From Pontibacter pamirensis (GTDB taxonomy: Bacteria > Bacteroidota > Bacteroidia > Cytophagales > Hymenobacteraceae): 64,000 nt of DNA. The translations under genes were made by a program, and so were the position numbers. The DNA is taken from the NCBI RefSeq assembly GCF_010015475.1, contig NZ_SSNI01000008.1, positions 1-64,000 on the forward strand. Reading direction: 5' to 3'. Shown here piece by piece: positions 7,143-15,587 of the stretch. The notes beneath the pieces are model-generated. The model saw only the letters and a program-made list of their open reading frames with translations. It made no database searches and was not told where the DNA came from. The first letter of the stretch is position 1. Every line of letters begins with the position of its first letter.

Positions 7143-8051
7143 CTATGAAAGAGTTTTGCTTACAGAATCTGCTTGATTGATGTTAACAGGCTGCACCTTT
7201 CTTCGTAGCAATATGCCTCTTGCTGGTGAAAATAAAAACGCCAGTAGAAACTCAAATCCAATAAATGTTGCAATTGCTCCTGCAATAGAGCCATCCATCC
7301 AGACGGCGAGGTAGTATCCTGCAAAGGAAGCCAAAATACCTGCTAACACAGAAAGCACCAGCATTGTTTTAAAGTTGTCGGTTAATAGGTAAGCTGTGGC
7401 AGGAGGGCCTACCAGCAGCGCCACCACCAGAATAGCACCCACTGACTCAAAAGATGCCACGGTCGTAAGGGACACAGCTGTCATGAGGGCATAGTACCAG
7501 GCAGAGGTAGAAATGCCAATAGCTGCGGCGTAGCCAGGGTCGAAGGCGGTCAGGAAAAGTTCTTTGTAACCTAGCACGATGAACAGCAGGATGAGTAGCG
7601 CTACCACCCCCAGTGTCCACACGGTGCGGGGACCGAAGCTCAGGCCGTTTTCTGTAATCCAGAGGTCGAGGGGCACGTAAGCAATCTCTCCATAGAGTAC
7701 GCAGTCCTGGTCAAGGTCTACCTGGCCTGCAAAAACGGATAGCAGGATAATGCCGATGGCAAAGAGCCAGGTAAAGGTGACTCCAATGGAAGCATCTGCC
7801 TGCACACGGGCGTAGCGGTGAAAGAATTCTATCAGGAGGGTGGTGAGCACTCCTAGGAGGCCTGCGCCAATCAACATTGGCACAGTGTCTCTGGAACCAG
7901 TCAGCAGAAAGGCAATCACAATGCCTGGGAGTACGGCATGCGAAATAGCATCGCCCACCATTGCCATGCGGCGCAAAATTAAATAGCAACCTAGCAGGCT
8001 ACAGCAGGTGGCTACTAAAGAACCGGTTAATATGATCCAAAATGCGTTCAT
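7143..8051 (-). CDS. Metal (Mn/Zn/Fe) ABC transporter permease, unfused
   Basis: A 302-residue inner-membrane protein of the ABC-3 family (TroC/TroD, MntB, ZnuB) with eight or nine hydrophobic helices. Family signatures include GDAISHAVLPGIVIAFLL near the N-terminus and SFESVGAILVVALLVGPPATA, which forms part of the metal path. It is the last gene of the importer cluster. It pairs with the fused permease at 8415-9698, as TroC and TroD do. A gap of 363 bases with a GC-rich hairpin separates the two permease genes. The hydrophilic C-terminal tail is short, with no DNA-binding domain, unlike its partner. Confidence 0.92.
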   Translation of the reverse strand: MNAFWIILTGSLVATCCSLLGCYLILRRMAMVGDAISHAVLPGIVIAFLLTGSRDTVPMLIGAGLLGVLTTLLIEFFHRYARVQADASIGVTFTWLFAIGIILLSVFAGQVDLDQDCVLYGEIAYVPLDLWITENGLSFGPRTVWTLGVVALLILLFIVLGYKELFLTAFDPGYAAAIGISTSAWYYALMTAVSLTTVASFESVGAILVVALLVGPPATAYLLTDNFKTMLVLSVLAGILASFAGYYLAVWMDGSIAGAIATFIGFEFLLAFLFSPARGILLRRKVQPVNINQADSVSKTLS

Positions 8052-8414
8052 GTTTCATTTATCAATTAACATGGGTCAATTATCAGTTTAAGGTTGTTTG
8101 TTCAGAGTCTGTTGTAGTTGTTTCTGTTTTACCGGATCCAACCACCCCTGACCCCTCCTGGGGGTGCAGGGGGCACTTTTAGAGTCTAAGGTGGGGAATC
8201 TGCTTGACTAGTTTGCCTATTGCCTTTTTCATTGTAATTCCTACTTCCTTACTGTGTCTTTTAACCAGCAAGCAAAACTTATTTAGTTAGCAAATCATTT
8301 TACACTTGCTGAAATTTACCTTTTGGAAGGGGTAGGGTGGGTTTTTATCTATTTATTATTTTTAAAAAAAAATCATCCTTTGTCTTTCCTCCTTTGTCCT
8401 TGCTCCTTCTTCTG
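8052..8414. other. Intergenic region between the two permease genes
   Basis: No credible gene is seen here. It holds a GC-rich hairpin (8144-8173), and runs of pyrimidine-rich repeats (CTTTGTC, CCTTTGTCC) near 8380-8405 of a kind seen again on the other strand near 27045-27075. The two permease genes may therefore not be on one continuous transcript. Confidence 0.5.
8144..8173. repeat. GC-rich hairpin
   Basis: CCCCTGACCCC and GGGGT-G-CAGGGG pair around a short TCCTG loop with one bulged G. No T-run follows on either strand. It looks like a dispersed intergenic repeat unit more than a classical terminator, though it could weaken transcription into the downstream permease gene. Confidence 0.45.
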
Positions 8415-9698
8415 TCATGGGATCCGTGAGCTGTGCGGGTCCAGCACCGGGAAGCTTAGCTCTTCCATAAGTTTTTGCTCCAGTTCCGGAGTGATAATAT
8501 GTTCTATTGTTTCGGCGTCCTCGTGCACGTGGTCTGAGGCCAGGTGCAGGTACTGTGTGAGGTAGAGTTCCCAGAGGCGGTGCAGCCGGACTACGCGTTG
8601 GCCGCGCCGCTGGCCCTGTGTAGTGAGTTGCCAGCCTTCTGGTAATTTTTTTACATAGCCCTGGTTTCTGAGTTTATGTAGGCCTGCTCTGGCCTGTTTT
8701 TCTGGCATGGCCCGGCGTTGCAACAGCTCCTGTAACGTATGAACTGCAGTATAAGCCTGCTTTTGTTCTCCTAAGTGATAGAGCAGCTTCAGCAGGTTCT
8801 CTTCTAGCATCTGAGAACGATTACGGCGCTGCCGGATGATGCGTGCTACCCAGCCTTTGCTTGGAGCCAGCGCGAAAGAGAGAATGGCTATCATAGAAAT
8901 GATGAGCACGATCCAGGGACCTGTAGGCATGGCCGGGGCAGTATACGAAACAAAGGCACCTGCTATACCGGAAAAAGCACCCATCAGCGCAGAGAGGACG
9001 AGCATGACCGGAAGCCTGTCTGTCCAGAAGCGAGCGGCGGCGGCAGGTGTAATGAGCATGGCGGCCATTAGTACCACGCCTACTGCCTGTATACCTACGA
9101 CCACTGCAAACACAGTAAGCGTAGTGAGCAGCAGTTCGAGTGCCCGCACCGGAAAGCCGATGGTTCGGGCATAGGCCTGGTCAAAGCAAAGGAGTGTTAA
9201 TTCTTTGTAAAACACGATGGTGGAAACAAGCAGCACCACAGCCACAACACTAAAGGCAATCAGGTCTTCCCCTACAAGGGAGGCTGCCTTACCGAACAGA
9301 AACTTATCCAGACCGCTTTGCGCCGCGTTTCCAGAATGCTGGATGGCGGTGAGCAGAAGTATGCCAATGCCGAAGAAAACCGATAGCACCAGGCCAATGG
9401 CCGTGTCTTCTTTAATGCGGGAGCGGGAGGTGATAAAGTCAATGCAGATAAGGGAGAGCCAGCCGGTGATGAAGGCACCGATGAGCAGAATGAAGGGGTT
9501 TTTAGTGCCGGAAAGTATAAAAGCTAGGCATACCCCTGGCAGCACGGCATGGGCAACGGCATCGCCTACCAATGCTCTTTTCCGGAGGTAGGTAAAGCAG
9601 CCTACTACAGCGGAACTGGCAGCCAGCAGCACAGAGCCAATCGTGACGTACCGCACATTGGCATCTGCAAAAGAAAAGAATTCCAAAAACGCATCCAT
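8415..9698 (-). CDS. Metal ABC transporter permease fused to a DtxR/MntR-like domain
   Basis: A 427-residue protein. Residues 1 to about 285 are an ABC-3 permease (ALVGDAVAHAVLPGVCLAFIL; VGIQAVGVVLMAAMLITPAAAA). From about 291 a cytoplasmic tail resembles an iron/manganese-dependent repressor: a winged-helix-like region (LLYHLGEQKQAY through GLHKLRNQGYV), then RVVRLHRLWELYLTQYL and VHEDAETIEH. The latter spans the Glu-x-x-Glu/His metal-ligand region of MntR and DtxR. The tail ends in FPVLDPHSSRIP, similar to the true regulator at 11534-12190. Such fusions occur in other Bacteroidota as far as I recall. The tail may sense cytosolic metal and gate transport, or bind DNA; this is inference. It lies 7 bases after the ATPase gene. 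Confidence 0.9.
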   Translation of the reverse strand: MDAFLEFFSFADANVRYVTIGSVLLAASSAVVGCFTYLRKRALVGDAVAHAVLPGVCLAFILSGTKNPFILLIGAFITGWLSLICIDFITSRSRIKEDTAIGLVLSVFFGIGILLLTAIQHSGNAAQSGLDKFLFGKAASLVGEDLIAFSVVAVVLLVSTIVFYKELTLLCFDQAYARTIGFPVRALELLLTTLTVFAVVVGIQAVGVVLMAAMLITPAAAARFWTDRLPVMLVLSALMGAFSGIAGAFVSYTAPAMPTGPWIVLIISMIAILSFALAPSKGWVARIIRQRRNRSQMLEENLLKLLYHLGEQKQAYTAVHTLQELLQRRAMPEKQARAGLHKLRNQGYVKKLPEGWQLTTQGQRRGQRVVRLHRLWELYLTQYLHLASDHVHEDAETIEHIITPELEQKLMEELSFPVLDPHSSRIP

Positions 9699-9705
9699 GG
9701 CCGAA

Positions 9706-10500
9706 TTAGCTTTTTACTTCTCTGGAAGGAAAATCCTGCTTCCGCAACAAATCCCCTACTTTAGACAGCACTGTAAGCTTTCCACCATACGTTTGCTCCA
9801 GCAGCTCCTGTGTAAGGGCAACCCCCGTGGGGCCAGAGGCTACAAGGCGCATGTTCAGGAGCACGACCCAGTCAAAATATTCAGCCGCGGACTGCAGGTC
9901 GTGGTGCACCACGATGACTGTTTTGCCCTGTTCCCGCATAATGCGGAGCAGCTCTATAATGGCTGTTTCAGTGGCGATGTCTACCCCTGCAAAAGGCTCA
10001 TCCATAAAGTAGATGTCTGCGTTTTGGGCCAGGGCCCTGGCCAGGAAAACGCGCTGCTGTTGCCCACCGGAGAGCTGGGAAATTTGCCGTTTGGCAAAGG
10101 ATTCCATCCCTACCTTTACAAGCGCCTCCATGGCAGCGTCTTTGTCTGCTTTGCGGGGGCGGCTGAAGAGTCCTAACTTGCCGTAGCGGCCCATCAGCAC
10201 CACATCAAAAACAGAGGCCGGAAAGTCCCAGTCCACCGACTCCCGCTGCGGCACATAGCTGATACGCTTGCGTACCTCATTTATAGACTTTCCAAAAATG
10301 CGTACATAGCCACTGCCAGTTGGAAGCAGGTCCATCATGGCTTTCACCAAAGTGGACTTACCGGCGCCATTTGGACCGATAACACCTACCAGTGAACCGG
10401 CAGGCAGTGTCAGGTCAATACCCCAGAGCACCGGCTTGCGGTCGTAACTCACGGTGAGATCATGGACCTCTACTACCGGATTATCTACTTGAAGTATCAT
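9706..10500 (-). CDS. Metal ABC transporter ATPase
   Basis: A 264-residue cytoplasmic ATPase that drives metal import. Motifs: Walker [11 protein letters not shown]-loop [14 protein letters not shown], signature LSGGQQQR, Walker [11 protein letters not shown], and the H-loop VIVVHHDL. The Q-loop text (VPQR..VDWDFP) is characteristic of Mn/Zn/Fe transporters (TroB, MntA/SitB type). It lies 11 bases downstream of the binding-protein gene and 7 bases upstream of the fused permease gene, so the three form one operon. A short tail beyond the ATPase core is unremarkable. Confidence 0.94.
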   Translation of the reverse strand: MILQVDNPVVEVHDLTVSYDRKPVLWGIDLTLPAGSLVGVIGPNGAGKSTLVKAMMDLLPTGSGYVRIFGKSINEVRKRISYVPQRESVDWDFPASVFDVVLMGRYGKLGLFSRPRKADKDAAMEALVKVGMESFAKRQISQLSGGQQQRVFLARALAQNADIYFMDEPFAGVDIATETAIIELLRIMREQGKTVIVVHHDLQSAAEYFDWVVLLNMRLVASGPTGVALTQELLEQTYGGKLTVLSKVGDLLRKQDFPSREVKS

Positions 10501-10511
10501 AATGCTATACT

Positions 10512-11438
10512 TTAATTTAAGGAAGATACAATCGTGTTCACGTTGTGCCGGACCATACCTGTGAATGTGCCTTCAGGTGTACCCCCCTCACCTAAAGCAT
10601 CGGAGTATAAGGTGCCCCCGATTTTCAGCTGATGCCCTTTTTGTTCGCTCCCGATGACTACTGCTTCTATGGCTTTGGGAGATACAGAAGACTCCACAAA
10701 TACGGCCTTCACCTTGTTGTCCACAATAAAATTCACGAGCGAGGAAACATCCTGAAGGCCAAACTCAGACACTGTAGAGATACCCTGCAGCCCCCGCACC
10801 TGGATGCCATAGGCATCGCCGAAATAGCCAAAGGCATCGTGAGCTGTAATAAGGATGCGCTGCTGCTCAGGAATATACTGTATCTGTTGTGTTACCCATG
10901 TATCCAGTTCCTCCAGTTCCTGTATATACGCCTGCGTGTTCTGCTGGTAGATTATGGCATTGGCGGTGTCCTTACGCTGTAGTTCCTGGCTCAGGTGCTT
11001 TACCACCTCCTGCCAGAGCTCCACATCAAACCACACATGCGGATCGTGGCTGCTCTGGAACTGCGCTGACTTGCGCAGCGAAGCTTCCGGTATGCCCGCG
11101 GTAGCTGTCACAATTGTTTTCTGGCGGCCCAGTTTCTCCATCACTTCCCCCATTTTGCCTTCCAGGTGCAAGCCATTGTATACGATGACATCGGCATCTG
11201 TCAGCTTTTGCAGGTCTCCCTGAGTCGCTTTATATAAATGCGGGTCTACGCCGCTCCCCATAATGGAAACCACATCGGCCGCATCTCCTGCAATATGTTG
11301 CACTGCATCTCCCAGAATACTGGTAGTGGTCACCACTTTCATGCGTGTACCAGCAGGAATAGGAGCTTTGCTGTCTGTTTGCATACAGGCACCACATAGC
11401 AGGCTGACGAGTAGCAGAAGGAGGTAAGTTGGTTTCAT
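10512..11438 (-). CDS. Metal-binding lipoprotein of the ABC importer (TroA/MntC type)
   Basis: A 308-residue cluster A-I substrate-binding protein. The signal peptide ends in a lipobox (LLCGAC, cysteine 18), so it is membrane-anchored. Likely metal ligands are the histidines in GVDPHLY and HDPHVW, the glutamate in [10 protein letters not shown] and the aspartate in LYSDALG. The histidine-rich loop of zinc-specific ZnuA proteins is absent. With a DtxR/MntR-type regulator next door, this favours manganese or iron as substrate. It is the first gene of the transport operon. The specificity is inferred. Confidence 0.92.
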   Translation of the reverse strand: MKPTYLLLLLVSLLCGACMQTDSKAPIPAGTRMKVVTTTSILGDAVQHIAGDAADVVSIMGSGVDPHLYKATQGDLQKLTDADVIVYNGLHLEGKMGEVMEKLGRQKTIVTATAGIPEASLRKSAQFQSSHDPHVWFDVELWQEVVKHLSQELQRKDTANAIIYQQNTQAYIQELEELDTWVTQQIQYIPEQQRILITAHDAFGYFGDAYGIQVRGLQGISTVSEFGLQDVSSLVNFIVDNKVKAVFVESSVSPKAIEAVVIGSEQKGHQLKIGGTLYSDALGEGGTPEGTFTGMVRHNVNTIVSSLN

Positions 11439-11494
11439 ATTAGGTGCTGATATATGTCATTGTTGCCCTCCTTCAAAAGAGGACTTTTCTCTCG

Positions 11495-11527
11495 AATATT
11501 AACTGTTAAGATGTCAATCAATATTCC
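11495..11527. promoter_or_regulatory. Candidate operator between regulator and metal importer genes
   Basis: The 95-base spacer holds a near-perfect palindrome TTAACTGTTAA (11500-11510) nested in a wider inverted repeat GAATATT (11495-11501) / AATATTC (11521-11527). This is a natural place for the DtxR/MntR-like protein to act on the importer operon. The motif has not been compared with known MntR boxes. Confidence 0.35.
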
Positions 11528-11533
11528 GTTTCC

Positions 11534-12190
11534 TTATGCTGATAAAAAAATGTTTTTTGTCACTTCGCTGGAAAGCAGCAGGTTTCTATCATCTTCCAGG
11601 ATGATCTCGAAGGAGTTATCATAGGCAATCCGGTCAATTACCTTAATCCTGGAGCCGAGGGATATGCCCATCTTATCCAGGTACTGCAGGAAAAGCGGCT
11701 GCGAATCATTCACGCCCACTACTACGCCATCTTCGTTCACGTCCATTTCTGCTAACAGCCGCTGCTTTTTCTGTTTTATCTCCCCGTTTTCAGATGGGAT
11801 GGGGTCCCCGTGCGGATCGAACCGGGGGTATCCCAGGAACTCATCGAGGCGTTGGGTGAGCAGGGGAGAGCCTATGTGTTCTAATTCTTCCGCCACCTCA
11901 TGTACCTCATCCCAGTTAAACTTCAGTTTCTGCACCAGGAACACTTCCCAGAGCCGGTGCTTCCGAATCACCTGCAATGCCACCCGCTCGCCTTCCTTCG
12001 TCAGCGACACGCCCCGGTACTTTATATAGTGCACCAGATTTTTTGTGCTCAGTTTGCGGAGCATGTCCGTAACGGAAGCCGCTTTGGTGTCCAGCACCTC
12101 GGCTATGGCATTCGTATTCACCTCCTGCGTACCGTTGACAGAGAGCTTGTAAATAGCCTTGATATAATTCTCTTCTGTAAAGCTGTGCAA
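11534..12190 (-). CDS. DtxR/MntR-family metal-dependent transcriptional regulator
   Basis: A 218-residue regulator. The N-terminal winged helix (EENYIKAIYKLSVNG; TKAASVTDMLRKLSTKNLV) is followed by the metal-binding and dimerisation domain (HRLWEVFLVQKL; VHEVAEELEH) and a C-terminal FeoA/SH3-like domain (LDKMGISLGSRIKVIDRI). In such proteins, metal occupancy promotes DNA binding and shuts off uptake genes. It lies directly upstream of the importer operon on the same strand. The start is a TTG at 12190; a stop lies 6 codons further upstream with no ATG between. Mn versus Fe specificity cannot be read from the sequence. Confidence 0.9.
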   Translation of the reverse strand: MHSFTEENYIKAIYKLSVNGTQEVNTNAIAEVLDTKAASVTDMLRKLSTKNLVHYIKYRGVSLTKEGERVALQVIRKHRLWEVFLVQKLKFNWDEVHEVAEELEHIGSPLLTQRLDEFLGYPRFDPHGDPIPSENGEIKQKKQRLLAEMDVNEDGVVVGVNDSQPLFLQYLDKMGISLGSRIKVIDRIAYDNSFEIILEDDRNLLLSSEVTKNIFLSA

Positions 12191-12199
12191 AGTTGCTGC

Positions 12200-12291
12200 A
12201 ATTATGAATTATGAATTATGAACCATGAATGGCTCTTTTTTATAAGGAGGTACATCCACTATTCATAATTCTTAATTCGACATTCATCATT
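12200..12291. repeat. ATGAATTATGAATT-type intergenic inverted repeat
   Basis: Tandem AATTATG/AATTATGA units (12200-12230) face related inverted units (ATTCATAATTCTTAATTC, 12261-12278, and ATTCATCATT, 12282-12291). This low-complexity pattern is frequent between genes in Bacteroidota genomes. It fills the whole gap between fabH and the regulator gene. Confidence 0.5.
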
Positions 12292-12298
12292 CTTTAAA

Positions 12299-13297
12299 CT
12301 ACCAGCGAATCAGAGCGGAGGCCCAGGTGAAGCCGCTACCGAAAGCGGCCAGACATACTAGGTCACCTTCTTTAATACGGCCTTCCTCTACAGCTTCGCT
12401 CAGGGCAATAGGCACAGAGGCAGCCGTGGTGTTGCCGTACTTGTGAATGTTACTCATCACCTTTTCGGATGGCAATCCCATTTTTTGCTGTATATAGGAT
12501 GTGATGCGCAGGTTAGCTTGGTGCGGCACAAGCATATCAATATCCTCAGGCTTGTAACCGTTCTTCTTCAGCGCCTCTTCTATTACCTCCGGAAAGCGGG
12601 TAACTGCATGCTTGAATACTGTATTACCATTCATATAAGGATAAATGGCGCCGCTGTCGATCATTTCGTGTGTCAGTCGCTCTTTTTTATTTGTGTCCGG
12701 TGCTAATACGGCCAGTTCTTCTGCAAACTCGCCGTCCGCGTGCAGGTGCGTTGACAGGATTCCTTTGTCATTGCTTTCCGCTGGCGTCAGCACCACAGCT
12801 CCGGCACCGTCACCAAAGATTACGGAAACACCACGGCCACGTGTAGAAAAATCAAGCCCGCTGGAGTGGATTTCAGCGCCTACCACCAGCACCTTGTTGT
12901 ACATACCAGTTTTGATAAACTGGTCACCAACTGACAAGGCATAGATAAAGCCGGAGCACTGATTGCGCACGTCCAGCGCCGGAATTTCTTTCAGCCCCAG
13001 CTCACGCTGCATGAGTACGCCGGAGCCCGGAAAAATATAGTCGGGGCTAAGGGTGGCGAAAATGATCATGTCAATATCCTCTGCCTCAACGCCAGCATTT
13101 TTTAAGGCTCTACGGGCAGCCTCGGCACCCATGTTGGCTGTTGTGTCTATTCCTTCCTGAAAATAACGTCGCTCGACAATGCCTGTTCGCTCCCGGATCC
13201 ACTCATCTGAGGTATCCATGATTTTTTCTAAGTCCTTGTTGGTTACCACGTTTTCAGGTACATAGTGGCCTACACCTGCAATTTTAGAATTACGCAT
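12299..13297 (-). CDS. fabH: Beta-ketoacyl-ACP synthase III
   Basis: A 332-residue condensing enzyme that starts type II fatty-acid synthesis by joining acetyl-CoA (or a branched acyl-CoA) to malonyl-ACP. The Cys-His-Asn catalytic triad is present: Cys114 (RNQCSGF), His258 (VPHQANLR) and Asn288 (KYGNTTAAS). The family signature SDEWIRERTGI is near residue 30 and the C-terminal GSGFTWASALIRW is intact. Bacteroidota make iso-branched fatty acids, so branched primers are likely substrates. A good sigma-A promoter of the Bacteroidota type lies just upstream. This gene is not next to plsX or other fab genes in the window. Confidence 0.96.
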   Translation of the reverse strand: MRNSKIAGVGHYVPENVVTNKDLEKIMDTSDEWIRERTGIVERRYFQEGIDTTANMGAEAARRALKNAGVEAEDIDMIIFATLSPDYIFPGSGVLMQRELGLKEIPALDVRNQCSGFIYALSVGDQFIKTGMYNKVLVVGAEIHSSGLDFSTRGRGVSVIFGDGAGAVVLTPAESNDKGILSTHLHADGEFAEELAVLAPDTNKKERLTHEMIDSGAIYPYMNGNTVFKHAVTRFPEVIEEALKKNGYKPEDIDMLVPHQANLRITSYIQQKMGLPSEKVMSNIHKYGNTTAASVPIALSEAVEEGRIKEGDLVCLAAFGSGFTWASALIRW

Positions 13298-13316
13298 ATG
13301 GGTCTTATTTATAAAA

Positions 13317-13347
13317 CAAATATAATGGTTTAAATGAATTTAGACAA
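13317..13347 (-). promoter_or_regulatory. Bacteroidota-type promoter of fabH
   Basis: On the minus strand TTG (13345-13347) and TATATTTG (13317-13324) are 20 bases apart. This matches the -33 TTG / -7 TAnnTTTG consensus of Bacteroidota housekeeping promoters. It lies about 20 bases before the fabH start. Confidence 0.6.
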
Positions 13348-13378
13348 GTCTAAAAATAAAATTAAGTTATCACCTTTG

Positions 13379-14506
13379 TTAGGTTAAGATGCCTTTAATA
13401 AGCTGAAAGAGTTTTGTCTCTTCGCTCTCCCAAAATACGCCTGCAGGTACACCGGGTTCATAAAATTGAAGATTCCTAATTTTCTGGAGCAGCTGAAGTG
13501 AGTCCGGGCGTATATAATCAATGGAAACTCCAGCCTGATGTTGCTGTAGGAAAGCATGCCAAAGCGGGTTGTGTTGCACAAGCATGGGCAGGGCATGCGC
13601 GGCGTATTCATAGAGTTTTGTCGGGATACAGCGGAAGGTGCTCTCGTTGGGCTGATACGGCAGCAATCCAATATTGCTTTCTTCTATAGCTGCTATTATC
13701 TGCTCGTGGGGCACAAGCCGGCTGCCCCCAATCAATGAAATAAAAGGCTTGTGCTGCACCTGCTGCAGAACCTCCTGGTATGTTGCCTTATCGGCACAAT
13801 AACCTATAATGGTGAGGGTAGTATGGGGCTGTAACTGGTGTAATTGCTCTGCTACGGCAATGGCTTCGAAAATGCCATACAGACGGCCAATGGTGCCTGA
13901 GTAGAGCAGGCGCAGGGAGTCGTGCTGCAGCATTACTGGAGTGGCGGGGGGAGTATATCCTGCTGCTGGCTTGTACTTATTTTCTATGACTGTATATCTG
14001 TTCCCCAAAAACGGTAGCTCCTCCGCATAACTGCGTTCAGCCAACAAAAAGTGGGAAATGTGGCCGGAAAGTCCTTTTTCAATGTTGCGAAGCCCAAAGG
14101 CCATGGCTTGCTTGAGCAGGGGCGGATAGTTGTCCTGAGCTCTGATATTCAGCGAAAAATTCTCCTGCACATCATACACCATTTTACAGTTATGTTGGCG
14201 GCAATAGAGGTGGCTTGCCAGCAACAATTCGTGTGTGCAGGCAATGACTAAATCAGGCTGGAGCTCCTGCAGTAGCTTGTAATAGGCTGCCTGTGCTTTT
14301 GCCCGACCAAAGCTGAGGCGGCTAAAGCGAAAGGCAGGATGAAATGAAACAGCCGCAGGGGCATTAGTGGGAGTAGGGGCTTCATAACCGCAGACATGCA
14401 CCTGCACCCCCGGAAGCTTGCTCAGCGACACTGCCAGCTTTTCGTACATGCGGGTGTCGTTAATGGGCTTCAGCAGCGAAGCAATCAGGATTCTCTTTTC
14501 AGACAT
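13379..14506 (-). CDS. Glycosyltransferase, GT4-like
   Basis: A 375-residue GT-B-fold protein. The N-terminal half begins KRILIASLLKPINDTRMYEKLA and contains LQPDLVIACTHELLLA and MVYDVQENF. The C-terminal half contains LLYSGTIGRLYG and NIGLLPYQPNE, and ends its donor-site region with IPTKLYEYAAHALPMLV, the usual E-x(7)-E-like zone. It would transfer a sugar from a nucleotide-sugar donor to an unknown acceptor, probably for cell-surface glycans. No signal peptide is seen. The gene is divergent from dapD (50-base spacer) and follows no polysaccharide cluster, so the acceptor cannot be guessed. Confidence 0.8.
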   Translation of the reverse strand: MSEKRILIASLLKPINDTRMYEKLAVSLSKLPGVQVHVCGYEAPTPTNAPAAVSFHPAFRFSRLSFGRAKAQAAYYKLLQELQPDLVIACTHELLLASHLYCRQHNCKMVYDVQENFSLNIRAQDNYPPLLKQAMAFGLRNIEKGLSGHISHFLLAERSYAEELPFLGNRYTVIENKYKPAAGYTPPATPVMLQHDSLRLLYSGTIGRLYGIFEAIAVAEQLHQLQPHTTLTIIGYCADKATYQEVLQQVQHKPFISLIGGSRLVPHEQIIAAIEESNIGLLPYQPNESTFRCIPTKLYEYAAHALPMLVQHNPLWHAFLQQHQAGVSIDYIRPDSLQLLQKIRNLQFYEPGVPAGVFWESEETKLFQLIKGILT

Positions 14507-14519
14507 CGCTTAAATTTAA

Positions 14520-14527
14520 TACTTTTG
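14520..14527 (+). promoter_or_regulatory. Possible -7 element of dapD
   Basis: TACTTTTG matches the TAnnTTTG -7 consensus and lies 28 bases before the dapD start. No clear TTG is found 19-20 bases further upstream, so the call is weak. Confidence 0.4.
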
Positions 14528-14555
14528 CCCTTATTCTTTATTAAAACAACCAGAT

Positions 14556-15368
14556 ATGGAGCTTAGACAAATTATAGAGCAAGCCTGGGACAACCGGGAG
14601 TTACTGAAAGAAAAGAATACAGTAGAGGCAATTCGGTCTGTCATAGAAGAACTTGACAGGGGCCGTTTACGTGTAGCCGAGCCAAAAGGCGAGGAGTGGC
14701 AGGTTAACGAGTGGGTGAAAAAGGCTGTGCTGCTTTACTTCCCTATCCAGCAGATGAAAACCATTGAAGTGGGTCCGTTTGAGTTTCATGACAAGATGGA
14801 TCTGAAGCGCAACTATGAGCAGCTGGGTGTGCGTGTAGTGCCGCATGCGGTGGCACGCTATGGTGCTTTTCTGGCTAAAGGTGTCGTGATGATGCCTTCG
14901 TATGTAAACATCGGTGCTTATGTTGATTCAGGAACGATGGTAGATACCTGGGCTACGGTCGGTAGCTGTGCACAGGTAGGCAAGAACGTGCACCTGAGTG
15001 GTGGTGTGGGCCTTGGTGGTGTGTTGGAGCCAGTGCAGGCTGCCCCGGTTATTGTTGAAGATGGTGCCTTTATCGGTTCCAGAAGTATTTTGGTGGAAGG
15101 CTGCCACATTGGCAAAGAAGCGGTGATTGGCGCTGGTGTTACTATTACAGGAAGCTCCAAAATATTTGACGTGACAGGCACCGAGGAAAAAATATACAAA
15201 GGGTATGTGCCACCACGCTCTGTGGTTATTCCAGGTTCTTATACCAAGAAGTTCCCTGCAGGTGATTTCCAGGTGCCATGCGCCCTCATCATCGGCCAAC
15301 GTAAAGAAAGCACAGACCTGAAAACATCGTTGAATGACGTGTTGCGCGACCATGCAGTAGCGGTATAG
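14556..15368 (+). CDS. dapD: 2,3,4,5-tetrahydropyridine-2,6-dicarboxylate N-succinyltransferase
   Basis: A 270-residue cytoplasmic enzyme of lysine and meso-diaminopimelate synthesis. It transfers succinyl from succinyl-CoA to tetrahydrodipicolinate. The N-terminal helical domain (about 1-100) is followed by a left-handed beta-helix of hexapeptide repeats (YVNIGAYVDSGTMVDTWATV; GGVGLGGVLEP; GAFIGSRSILVEG) and a C-terminal segment (VPPRSVVIPGSYTKKFPAG). Length and motifs are standard. It is a single-gene unit: divergent from the glycosyltransferase and followed by a strong terminator. Confidence 0.97.
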   Translation: MELRQIIEQAWDNRELLKEKNTVEAIRSVIEELDRGRLRVAEPKGEEWQVNEWVKKAVLLYFPIQQMKTIEVGPFEFHDKMDLKRNYEQLGVRVVPHAVARYGAFLAKGVVMMPSYVNIGAYVDSGTMVDTWATVGSCAQVGKNVHLSGGVGLGGVLEPVQAAPVIVEDGAFIGSRSILVEGCHIGKEAVIGAGVTITGSSKIFDVTGTEEKIYKGYVPPRSVVIPGSYTKKFPAGDFQVPCALIIGQRKESTDLKTSLNDVLRDHAVAV

Positions 15369-15395
15369 TTATTCGTTGTTCAAATCTAAATATAT

Positions 15396-15431
15396 AAGAA
15401 GCCTCTGCTGGTGACCCGGCAGAGGCTTCTT
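15396..15431 (+). terminator. dapD terminator
   Basis: A 13-bp perfect stem AAGAAGCCTCTGC / GCAGAGGCTTCTT with a 10-base loop lies 27 bases after the dapD stop, followed by TATTTGT. The A-rich 5' arm would let it also act on the other strand. Confidence 0.85.
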
Positions 15432-15436
15432 ATTTG

Positions 15437-15585
15437 TCTGAATCAGGATTTTCAGGATGAATAAAAATGTACTGGATTTAGGATTGAAAAATCCTCAGAT
15501 TTGTTGCTGTTCGTCCTGCCAATCTAACATATCCTAGAATTTTAATCCTGAAAATCCTGACAAATCTTAAAATCCTGATTCAGAT
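15437..15585. repeat. CTGAATCAGGATTTTCAGGAT inverted repeat (dispersed type)
   Basis: TCTGAATCAGGATTTTCAGG at 15437-15456 recurs inverted at 15540-15585 (AATCCTGAAAATCCTG, then AAAATCCTGATTCAGA). The right arm carries an additional internal repeat of AAAATCCTGA. Arrays of this sequence are a known intergenic repeat style in Bacteroidota genomes. It fills the convergent gap between dapD and the next gene. Confidence 0.65.
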
Positions 15586-15587
15586 AA

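Noticed and set aside
11534-12190. A ferric uptake (Fur) regulator
   Set aside because: The winged helix, VHEVAEELEH region and SH3-like tail are of the DtxR/MntR type. No Fur-type histidine cluster is present.
15437-15585. CRISPR-like array, considered for this and the other intergenic repeats
   Set aside because: The copies are inverted, unequal in length and lack regular unique spacers. No cas genes are in the window.
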